From positions 14,874,858-14,938,857 of the forward strand of contig OX387190.1 of the NCBI GenBank assembly GCA_947561395.2: DNA of 64,000 nt, read 5' to 3'. This document shows, piece by piece, positions 33,335-42,593 of the stretch (positions within the stretch are counted from its first letter, which is position 1; every line of letters begins with the position of its first letter). The stretch comes from Buxus sempervirens. Taxonomy: Eukaryota > Streptophyta > Magnoliopsida > Buxales > Buxaceae. The notes under the pieces are model-generated. The model was not told the DNA's origin. It searched no databases and worked only from the letters and a program-made list of their open reading frames with translations. Made by a program: the position numbers and the translations under genes.

Positions 33335-34600
33335 GTTTTTACCAAAAAAAAAAAAAAAAAGAAGAAGAAAAAGGAGTTGCAGAGATGGCCGACTAGTCAA
33401 CTTCGAACGGTGAGATAGAAAGATCCAACCGTTGGAATGGGCTGACATTTTAGGGTTTTGTTCTACTCATGGAGGATTCAAACTGAACGGTGGAGATCTA
33501 AATTGGAGAAATTTAGAGGGGTCCGGTCGAGCTCCAAAAGCGGGCACCGAAGATGTTCTGAAAAATCTGGGTTCATCAAAAAGGCAAGTAGTAAACACTT
33601 GAAACTGGAGGAACTACATATTTTCTTGTGTTTTTGATGATTGATCGTATTGGTTTTTAAGTTGGATTTTATTGGAAAAGTTAGATGATTATAAAGTTTT
33701 GATTTGGTGATTTGAATCTCTCTTTAAGAATCAAGAAAAAATATTGTTCATGAGTGGTTTGATTTAGAAAGAAACCTAAGTAAATTTTAATCACCAAGAA
33801 GTGAGTAGCATCGTTTTAAAACTGGGTTTTCGTATTATTCGTGAGTTTAATCTGAATGCATGTGTTTTCTGGAAGGAGATATTCATGTATTTTCTGGAAG
33901 GAGATAGTCCGAGTGTGGGTTTTCTTTAGGACTGAATGAGATAAATAAAAAATGTGTTTAGAATAATTTCAAAAGTGTTTTAAATGGCTTTTGGGGATAT
34001 TAGGAGACCAAGAAAATTGTTACAGAGGGAAAAATTTCGGCCAGTCGTGTAGATCTGGAAATAACAGAGAGTCGTAGAAACTGGGTAGTAACCGTCGAGC
34101 CCGCGCTCAATGCGCGCCTAGCTCGCGCGGACTTGCTTTTCTTTCCGCCCATCTTGTGTGAGTCTCGCGCCTATTGCGTGCTCAGCTCGCGCCCAGTAAC
34201 CTTGAAGTAAGCGCAACATGTATTGATAAGAAATGACTTACCGCTGACCTCGCGCCTAGTGCTAGAGGTTAGCGCAAGCCTGATCTTTTGCCGAAAGGTG
34301 AGATTTGACAAAAATCAAGTTACAGTGGACACTTTGAGGGATTAAGCACTTACCTATTGACTAGTTTAGGATGTTAGAAATACTATATTCGTTCAAAACA
34401 ATTTAGAGACTATTGAATCACATTCTGAATATTACTACAAACTGTTCGAAAGGAAAGTTTAAGGAATTTAGGTAGGTTGTTGCTATTCATGATCCTATAA
34501 GTAAATGAGCCAGTTTGGGTATATACTTTATCTGTTTCCTGTTTTTGAAATTGTTTAATCGGGTTTTTGGGAGTTGGATTAATTGCTGGAAATTATATGA

Positions 34601-34697
34601 GTTGCTGTTCTGGTTGGAATGACTTGTGATTAGTTGCTGTTCTGGTTGGAACAATTTGTGATGAGTTGCTGTTCTGGTTGGAACGACTTGTGATGAG
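34601..34697 (+). repeat. Three 32-bp tandem repeats
   Basis: GTTGCTGTTCTGGTTGGAA followed by TGACTTGTGATTA-type sequence is repeated three times, starting at 34601, 34633 and 34665. Confidence 0.9.
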
Positions 34698-34889
34698 TGT
34701 ATTGGGATACACAGGATGGTAATTGGTGTGGGTTTATTGTTTTGAAAATACTGAGTTATATGAAATTGTTAATTTGGTTTTGGTTTAGCTTGTCCTGGAT
34801 CCAGAGTCTAAGCTTAGTAATGTGATGTATATGCTTTATTGGTGTAATGGCATGGCCATGGAGTGTTGCCACGACCGGTGTAGAGTAGC

Positions 34890-35010
34890 CAGAAACCCTG
34901 AGTAGGCCTGGTTGTCGATGCTGATACCCGGAGTAGGCCGGCATTGGATGACGATACCCTGAGTAGGCCGTCATTTCAGAGTGTCCGATACCCTGAATAG
35001 GCCGGAACTG
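34890..35010 (+). repeat. CCCTGAGTAGGCCG repeats
   Basis: Four copies of an ATACCCTGAGTAGGCCGG-like motif with variable spacers. The reverse complement occurs at 3945-4080 in the other Tekay-like LTR. Confidence 0.85.
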
Positions 35011-35549
35011 TGTACATGGAGGTGTGGATGTCGCTCTGGCATGATTGATTAACCAATCTAAGCAACTACATGACATTGACCATTCGATGTTTTATCGGTA
35101 TTGTTATTGAAATATGATTTGATAGTATTAATGGGATTGGTTTTAAACTTTGGAATTATTCTTGTTGATATTGTCGTTGGTTTAATCGTACACCTCATGA
35201 CTTATTTTATATAAACATGGACTGATTTCATGCATGCACCTTGCTACTTGTTGAGATTTATTCTCACTCCGGTTTCTCCCATTTTTTAGGTATTCTTGGA
35301 GAGGACGACAACATTGGGCTAGTATGTAAAGGGGTAGTCAGTTTAGTTGTAGATTAGTTTCTTGAGATTAAAAACATTGTAATGGCTTATAGTTTATTTG
35401 CGATAGGATATTATTTCAAGTTTCCGCTTTTACTCTGATTATAAAGTTAGAAAAAGTTTTAAATTATTCCATATTTTAGTTGCTTTTGTTGCTTATCATA
35501 ACACCTCGGGTTTTGGGAATTGGACCCGGAACCGGAGCGTTACAGACCA

Positions 35550-35733
35550 AGACTACCCCTATTCCATTTCCATTCATGTTGGCGGCCCCATCGAAGAACA
35601 TCTGCCAAGAACTTTCACTTTCCTCTTCTTCAGTAAATAGAATTGCCTCATCAGGAAAGTTACTCTTCAACAGTTGGTATTCTGGCAAATGATGTGCAGC
35701 CAGGTGATCAGCAATGGCTTGACCCTTAATCAC
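35550..35733 (-). pseudogene. Tat A1 second RNase H, upstream part (fossil)
   Basis: SSWQMFFDGAANMNGNGIG carries the first aspartate region of the archaeal-like RNase H. It continues, across the 26321-35544 insertion, into the domain at 25893-26315. Confidence 0.88.
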
Positions 35734-35778
35734 CTTCTGAGTGATGTACGTGAGGTCAAACTCGGATAGTAGCAGCTG

Positions 35779-37254
35779 CTACTTTGCCGTTCTGCCAGTT
35801 GGTGTTGGTTTCTCAAACAAATACTTCAGGGGGTCCATCCGGGATATCAATAATGTGGAGTGACTAAGGAAGTAATGCCTTAGCCTCTGAGTTGCCCACA
35901 CTAGAGCACAACAAGTCTTTTCCAACGGTGAGTACTTGGCTTCATATTCTGTGAATTTTTTACTCAGATAGTAAATTGCCCTTTCTTTTCTACCAGTCTC
36001 ATCATGTTGCCCCAAAACACATCCCATCGATGTTTCCAACCCTGACAAGTATAGAATCAGTGGTCTTCCTGGAGTTGGTGGCACTAGCACAGGTGGATTT
36101 AGTAAATACGTCTTTATGGTATCAAAAGCCTGTTGGCAATCCTCATTCCAGACCGTCGGGTTATCTTTCCTTAGAAGCTTGAAAATCGGTTCACAGATAG
36201 CAGTGAGCTGTGCTATGAACCGGCTTATGTACTGAATCCTTCCAAGAAAACCCTTGACCTCCTTCTCTATTCTGGGTGATGGCATTTCAATTATGGCCTT
36301 GGCTTTAGCTGGGTCAATTTCAATTCCTCTTCTGCTCACTATAAATCCCAGCAACTTCCTTGATGTAGCCCCAAAGACGCATTTAGCTGGGTTAAGCCGT
36401 AGACTGTACTTCATGAGTCGATCAAACACCTTCTTCAGATTGATCAAGTGGTCTTCTTCTTTGCATGATTTGGCAATCATATCGTCCACGTAGATCTCCA
36501 TCTCCTTATGGATCATGTCATGGAATAGTGCTGTCATGGCCCGCTGGTAGGTTGCCCCGGCATTCTTAAGCCCAAACGGCATGACTGTGTAGTGGAAGGT
36601 GCCCCAAGGTGTGATGAACGCTGTTTTCTCTTGATCTTCCTTAGCCATCTTGATCTGATTGTATCCTGAGAAACCATCCATGAACAAAAATAGGCTATGC
36701 ACCGCAGTGTTGTCCACCAAGATGTCTATGTGTGGAAGCGGAAAATCATCCTTTGGGCTTGCCTTATTCAGATCTCTGTAGTCCACACACATTCTGATTT
36801 TCCCGTCCTTCTTTGGTACCGGCACTATGTTTGCGAGCCACTCGGGGTACGTGGAGACTGCCAAAAATCCTTCTTGAAATTGTTTGACCACTTCGTCCTT
36901 GACCTTCAAAGTCCATTCAGGTTTCAATCTTCTCAGCTTCTGCTTAATTGGCTTAACCCCTGGCAAAATTGGCAACTTGTGCACCACCATGTCAGTTTCC
37001 AATCCCGGCATGTCCCGATACGACCAAGCGAACACATTCTTATAGTCTGCCAAGAACCGTGTCATTTCATTTTGTTGTACCTCAGATAGGCATGCCCCAA
37101 TCTTAACTATTTTTGGGTTATCTTCGGTCCCAAGATTTATTGAGATGGTCTCCTCAATATTAGGTTGGACCCCCTTTTCACGACATTCCAATTGATATTC
37201 AATTTCTTTTGGAACGTCTTCTTCTTCGACCTCGGTCTCTTCTTCGATCACCAT
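35779..37254 (-). pseudogene. Tat A1 reverse transcriptase and gypsy RNase H (fossil)
   Basis: 491 residues. An acidic start and an FAWSYRDMPGLETDMVVHKL linker lead into the reverse transcriptase: KQFQEGFLAVSTYPEWLANI, VPKKDGKIRMCVDYRDLNKA, FMDGFSGYNQI, TFHYTVMPFGLKNAGATYQR and IYVDDMIAKS near residue 255. The gypsy RNase H follows from about residue 390 (RPLILYLSGLE, AIYYLSKKFTEYEAKYSPLE, TCCALVWATQRLRHYF). The sequence is Tat/Ogre-like throughout. It would copy element RNA into DNA. Confidence 0.93.
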
Positions 37255-38024
37255 GAGGTCAAAGTCGAGCTTAAGGTCGAAGTCATATTCAACCTAGTCT
37301 AATTCGGTTTGCTTATATGGTTTATAAGTGGTTTGGACCTTTTTGAAAAAATTAAATTTCCTAGAAAAAATAGAAAAATCTTTTTGGGTTTTTTGTGAAC
37401 CTCCTGCAAAAACTCTCCCTAAAGACGAAGGCTCATTAAAACCTTCAGGGAAATGGCAATCCACTAATGGAGTTTTTTTTTGGAAACCGCGTCAGTTTGC
37501 CAAACAAACGCTGCTTCAAAGGTAAGGGTAGTTTCCTCCCAATTATTTAAAAAAAGTTTTTCAGGAGTGGGGGAAATTGTGCAAGCCTGCTCCTCAAGCT
37601 CTGAATCCGATGCCATCATCACCAGATGAGTTGTACTGCCCTTTTCTGCTGTGGGGCCCAGTCCAGATACGACATCATTTGGAATTTTTACCGCTGCCCA
37701 ATCAATGAACGGTAGTTGCTTAGCAACTTTTGTCTTATCACCCTCAGTCATGGCGAAGAAAGCCCCAACATCTTCGGAGAAGTCCGTCTGCTGCTTTGGC
37801 TGTGGCCCAGGCCCGCCCACAGTTTCAAGCATAGGAGATAGGTTATAGGGTTGCAGGGTCGGAACAGAAGGCTTTTGGAATGCATTGATGTTGCGGTAGG
37901 GAGGTTTGGATTGGTCCATAGGAGGAGACAGTTGGATTGTATATAAGGGTTTAGGAAAATTTTCCTTTAAATGAGGGAAACTTCATTTGCTTCTTTTCTC
38001 TCCTTCTTCATGCTTCATCGTTCT
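37255..38024 (-). other. Protease-to-RT linker of Tat A1
   Basis: It contains an open segment of about 150 codons at 37464-37919 (minus strand, YRNINAFQKPSVPTLQPYNL, acidic) of the kind found between protease and reverse transcriptase in Tat elements. Ogre elements are known to remove an intron in this part of pol. No splice sites could be assigned with confidence. Confidence 0.5.
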
Positions 38025-39104
38025 TCATCCTCTTGGTTTGAACCCCAGTCCTACTTTAGGAACCAGCTTCTTCACCTTGATTGGCTCTACCATCTCCTGC
38101 AAATTATTTCCCAGGCCTTTCCCGGGGTGAAAGTGGTATTTTTCCATCACTCTTTTCACCATGCTCTCAGCAGTAGTCCCTTTCTTTTCTTTTTTCTCAC
38201 ACCCTTCAGGTATGAAATTAACTGTTTCAAACTGAAACGAGTGGAACGCAATCTTGTAGACAGATAAATCCACATTTATAAAGGGTACGTTAGGTGACAC
38301 AATGGGAGGTACCAAATTCTCAGCTAAGACAGTTATCACCCTTTGTCCTCTTATGTACTTCACCCTTTGGTGAAGTGTGGATGGTATTGCCCTAGCCAAA
38401 TGTATCCACGGCTTCCCTAGGAGCAAATTGAAAGTTGCGGGGATATCCATCACTTCAAATGTGATGTTGAAGATATTCGGTCCAATTGTGACCGGAAGTT
38501 CAATCTCCCCTAAGGAGTGTGTCTTAGAGCTATCGAAAGCCCTCACAATCCTCTCATTCTGCTTGATCTTCGACTGATCCAAACCAAGTTTGACAAAAGT
38601 GATTAATGGGCAGACATTTAATGCCGACCCATTTTCAATTAAAACCCGTGCCACCATACTGCCCTTACAAAGCACTGTGATGTGCAAATGGTCAACATGG
38701 TAACACCCACCTGGGCTTATCTCACCTTTGGAGAAACTTATCACATTGTGTGACAAGATTTGACCAACCATTTTGCCTAGTTGGTCCAGATCAATAGTCT
38801 GGGATACATGTGCACTCTGTAGCACCCTTAACAATGCGTCCTTGTGCTTTTCCGAATTCAGCAAAAGGCCCAGTATTGAAATCTGGGTCGGGACCTTATT
38901 TAGTTGATCCACAAGATTAAATCCACTCTTTTTTATTATTTTTATGAGGTCTGATGCCTCATTTTCTGCACCCTGGGGGGTGTCTTCTCCTACTTTTGTT
39001 TTTCCTTTCAATTTTCTTTTTTCTTCTGTTTCTTTTCTCTCTCTCTCCACCTTTGTTTCTTTTTCTTTTTCTGCTCCTTCCACATATTTCCCTGACCTCG
39101 TCAT
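38025..39104 (-). pseudogene. Tat A1 protease with G-patch (fossil)
   Basis: A Lys/Glu-rich start is followed by LIKIIKKSGFNLVDQLNKVP and a retropepsin-like domain (GSMVARVLIENGSALNVCPL, ITFEVMDIPATFNLLLGKPW). Near the C-terminus is a G-patch-like segment (MEKYHFHPGKGLGNN, VKKLVPKVGLGFKP). A G-patch next to the protease is characteristic of Tat/Ogre elements. The protease would cut the polyprotein. Confidence 0.85.
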
Positions 39105-39762
39105 GAGGTTTACCTCTTCCTAGTTCTGGTTCCTGACCACCGGAACCGTAGCCGTGACCCCCTCGCTGTAATTCCATGGTACAGCTGCCTCAGAATAGGC
39201 CAGTTTAGGGACATTAACCACCAACGGCTGGAGTGTGGACCGGGATGTATGAGCCGGTTTAGGGATATGATAGGATTAAGGAACGTTTACAACCAAGGTT
39301 TGGAGCTTGGCTCTAGATGTGGCTGATGGAACAGAAGAGGAGATGGATGCAGTGTTGGGGTCAAGGTTGATGACCAAAGGGGTTTTTGATGTCTGGGATG
39401 GAGAACAAGTGGGTGGACTGCAATTGAAGACCAATGGAGGCCTTGCAATGTTTATCTAGGCAATAAGGGAGGAGACCCGGTTCAGGGAGGAGCTAATATC
39501 CTCAGCAGCATGATCATTTTTTCTGGAGATAACATTCTTGGAAGAAATGGACCTTGACCGAGGTCCCCACGGGAGCTATAAGTTGATATGGGTCGAAGGC
39601 CCTTCTCATGGCGGATATGGCAGTGATGGAGTTGGACGGGCCTGCCCCATTGCGGTAAGGCAGAGGGTTTTGCTCGATATCATTTCCCAACGGGGCAGGT
39701 GCAGTAGTATTAAAGACCAGGGCCTTCTGATCCAACAGATCCTGGACTGCATGCTTCAGAAC
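39105..39762 (-). other. Gag C-terminal linker of Tat A1
   Basis: Low-similarity, Gly/Pro-rich sequence between gag and protease. It includes short open segments, such as NDIEQNPLPYRNGAGP near 39650, that are typical of the gag-protease junction in Tat elements. No independent gene is supported. Confidence 0.5.
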
Positions 39763-41211
39763 CTAGCAAGAGTCTGTAGAGTGCCCTGGTGTACCCATGT
39801 GGAAGTTACAAGTGACTGCCGGATCAAAATTCCTCCCCTTCAAGGCATTTGGGTTGGGCTCTTTCAGGGTCACATACTCCCCTTTCAGCAGGGATGGCAA
39901 TAGTTGGGAAAGAGACACGGGCAGAGGTGTAAAAACTCTGCTCCTTCTTGCTGCTATCCAGGCCTCCCTCTCTTCCTTAGTAAAAGCCCTCCTCTGATTT
40001 GCAGGCACGGAGGGGGAGAAATTGACATTAAGTGGGGTCTGGTATGACTGTTGGGCCTGTTGGGGTGCAGAAATATTGACATGAAGCGGTTTCTTGGAGG
40101 GAGGAGCCTGTACCAGGTTTACTTCTTCTTCTTTTTTGGCCCCGTTCTTTTTAAACCCAGTCCCCTTCTTCTGTGCCAGGAAAGCGGAGGAATCAGATTG
40201 CCCGGTCAAAGTAGAGTAGTCAATAAGTTTTCCCGACCTGACCCCTTCCTCGATCCTGTCAGCCGCCTGTACCAGGGCTGTAAAATTGGTGGTGATCTGA
40301 CCCACTAGATGGTTATAGAAGGGCTGCCCCAGGGTGCTTACAAAGGTTGAGATCATTTCGGGCTCCAATATAGGCGGCCTGACCTGGGAGGTGGCCTCTC
40401 TCCACCTCTTAGCATACTGCCGTACAGATTCCTCTTTTCCCTTACTCATCCTCATCATGTTGTACCGGTCTGGCACGATCTCAGAGTTGAACTTGTACTG
40501 GTCTAGAAAAGCGTCGATCAGGTCCTTCCACCTCCTGATCCTTCCATGGTCCACCGTGGCAAACCACCTAAGAGCCGATCCTGTCAAACTCCTCTGGAAG
40601 AGTTAGATCAGTATGCCGTCATCCCGGACAAACTGGCACAAAGCCCCGCAGTATACTTTCAAGTGGCTCATTGGGCAGCCCGTGCCATCGTATTTATCAA
40701 AGTCCGGGCACTTGAACTTGGACAGTAGACATGCATCCGGGTATATACATAGGTCGTCAAAGGTGGTACCTCCATAGCTGTTTCCCCCCTTTAACTCCTT
40801 AAGTTCTTCATGAATCCTCTCTATCTTATGTAGGAGTTTCTTTTCCATCTCCTCCCTAGCTTTTTCTTTTTCCATTTCCTTCTCATACTCCACAGTGTTT
40901 TCCCTGATCAGAATAGGTTCAAGGACTGGCTCAGAAATGGGTTCAAGTATGGGTTGAGCTGGAGGTGGAATGTACGCTTGAGGTGGTGGTTTTTGATGAG
41001 AAGTAGAGGCTTGGTTTTGGGCCTGGGCCTGAGCCGCCAGTAAGTCACCCAGCATCTTGGCCAGATCGGCCACTTGCTCTTGCAGCTGAGCGAAGTCCTG
41101 AGCGGGTACAGTGGCTTGAGCTTGATTCTCTTCAGTATTCATTGCTCGAGCTTTGGATCTGGTTACGGGAGCAATGATTGCAAGTAAGTGTACCTGGGGA
41201 AGAAAAAACAA
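39763..41211 (-). pseudogene. Tat A1 gag (fossil)
   Basis: N-terminal Gln/Ala-rich coiled region (QLQEQVADLAKMLGDLLAAQ), a Pro-rich stretch, and the conserved CPDFDKYDGTGCPMSHLKVY block. The Retrotrans_gag core follows (LRWFATVDHGRIRRWKDLID, FLDQYKFNSEIVPDR, EESVRQYAKRWREATSQVRP, MISTFVSTLGQPFYNHLVG). A C-terminal CNFHMGTPGHSTDSC segment matches the knuckle-like C..H..C of Tat gag. Breaks are few here. Confidence 0.9.
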
Positions 41212-41338
41212 AGAAACAAGTCAGCTCCCATTTAATCCTAGTCACACATATAAATGTTGATAAGTGAGTTAGGTGAACACAAGTCCGGATTTATTTGTTT
41301 TTTTTTTCTATATTTTTCCATTTTTTTGTTTTTTTGTT

Positions 41339-41660
41339 GGAATATTTTAGGGCTTCCAAGTGTCCCTCAAATTTTTGAGTTGGTTGGTATGAAAAAGACC
41401 AACCAAAGGTTTTATGGAATATTCTAGGGCTTCCAAGGGTCCCACAAATTTTTGAGTTGATTGGTACGAAAAAGACCAACCAAAGGTTTTTTGTTTTGGA
41501 ATATTCTAGGGCTTCCAAAGGTCCCACAAAATTTTGAGTTGATTGGTACGAAAAAGACCAACGAAAGGTTTTATGGAATATTCTAGGGCTTCCAAGGGTT
41601 CCACAAATTTTTGAGTTGATTGGTACGAAAAAGACCAACCAAAGGTTTTTTTTTTTGGAA
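41339..41660. repeat. Four tandem repeats of about 80 bp
   Basis: Units begin GGAATATTYTAGGGCTTCCA at 41339, 41416, 41498 and 41575, and contain TTTTTGAGTTGATTGGTACG and AAAAAGACCAACCAAAGGTT. Spacing is 77, 82 and 77 bp. An open frame on the minus strand simply reads through them. Confidence 0.95.
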
Positions 41661-41955
41661 TTTTTTATTTTTTTATTTGCTGATTTTTCTCAGTTTCAAG
41701 TTCAAAAGTTTGATTGAAACATGTTTGAGGTGAGTTGTATCAAGAAATATGACACCTTGGTTCCCTTTTTATGTATCTTCTTTCAAAATTAGGTTAAATC
41801 CTAAAAAAAAAATTTTGTTTTGTTTTTTTTTTTTTGTTTTTTTATTTGAAACATTTTCATATTCTCTTTGGGGTGCCTAAGGATTATTCACAATGTTTTA
41901 GGCATTTTATTCTAAAAATTTGGGATGAAAAACCAATTTGCACATTTCCTGGCTA

Positions 41956-42095
41956 TATCCGACATGACATGTCGGCTAAGGCTATGCCTTATTGTATCCG
42001 ATACAAATGATCGGATACATGCATAAGCTTTTGTAACCGATGAAATATGTCGGATAAGAAGGAAACTCTGTTTAACCGACCTGAGTTGTCGGTTA
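41956..42095. repeat. Family A dyad array, 4 units (upstream of gag)
   Basis: Units start at 41956, 41995, 42034 and 42073, exactly 39 bp apart. The last two have TAACCGA in place of TATCCGA on one arm; the final unit changes both arms, which keeps the dyad (TAACCGAC...GTCGGTTA). Confidence 0.93.
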
Positions 42096-42593
42096 ATGCC
42101 GAAATGACCCTTTTTGACTCATTTTTCACTAAATCCTGTTATTTTCATTCCCACTTGATGTTCACCTTGACTTGGCCTCTAAATCTAGCCCCAAATTGGG
42201 CTTTGACATCATACTTGCAAAAATTCACAAATTCATGAGGGTACTTGTACCCTCCAAAGTTATACACCCATTCATGGATTTTGGTACTCTTAGTTACCTC
42301 CTGCATGGACTTTGGGTAGGATGACTTTTAAATTGAGTTGGAAACTCATCCTATAGGTTACACCAACCTTAGGCTATAGACACTTTTGGGAGAAGATTCA
42401 TCCCAAGCGTATGGACACCATAGCTTTTAATTTACATGAAGATAAATAAAAAACATGGCTTTACCTTGCTACCTTGTGTTACCTTCAATATGGTATTTAT
42501 ATTATACCTTGGCCTGTGAAACATGCAAACGGCCTTCCTACATTTACACCCAATTCCCCAAACGTAATTGTGTTCTTTAGCTGAAAACATGTT

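Larger units (their letters stand above)
27337..33363 (+). mobile_element. Plant L1-type LINE, full length, inserted in the solo LTR
   Basis: It is flanked by a perfect 16-bp target duplication, GAAGAAAAAGGAGTTG, at 27321-27336 and 33364-33379. It has a 107-bp 5' leader, ORF1 (27444-28988), ORF2 (28985-33118), a 3' UTR with a 10-bp-stem hairpin and an A-tail at 33344-33360. ORF2 has the endonuclease, reverse transcriptase, zf-RVT and RNase H order of plant L1 elements. At about 6.0 kb it is full length and the youngest layer of this nest, but inactive: one in-frame stop in ORF1, and three stops and two frameshifts in ORF2. Confidence 0.96.
26321..35544 (+). mobile_element. Tekay-like solo LTR inserted in Tat A1, carrying a LINE
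   Basis: It starts TGTAAAACCTCGG and ends GGAGCGTTACA, with perfect 5-bp duplications GACCA at 26316-26320 and 35545-35549. Without the LINE it is about 3.2 kb, with no coding sequence, primer site or internal LTR copy. The start matches the Tekay LTRs in this window. Internal features include a tandem duplication of about 210 bp, CCCTGAGTAGGCCGG repeats and a GC-rich block. The likeliest reading is a solo LTR of a Tekay-type chromovirus. Confidence 0.85.
33380..35544 (+). other. Second part of the solo LTR
   Basis: Non-coding. It holds the second tandem-repeat unit (to about 33580), a GC-rich block with GCGCGCCTAGCTCGCGCGG-type repeats (34095-34275), three 32-bp repeats (34601-34697) and CCCTGAGTAGGCCG repeats (34890-35010). 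It also has a TTGAGATTTATTCTCACTCC segment (35245-35275) shared in reverse with other Tekay LTRs, and ends GGAGCGTTACA. Confidence 0.7.
41212..42593 (-). other. Leader of Tat A1, inner part
   Basis: Non-coding between gag and the Tekay insertion. It contains four 77-82-bp tandem repeats, T-rich tracts and the 41956-42095 dyad array. Confidence 0.7.

Noticed and set aside
41291-41638. 115-codon open frame with an internally repeated peptide
   Set aside because: It reads through the non-coding tandem repeats of the Tat leader; the repeat lengths (77 and 82 bp) do not keep one frame per unit.
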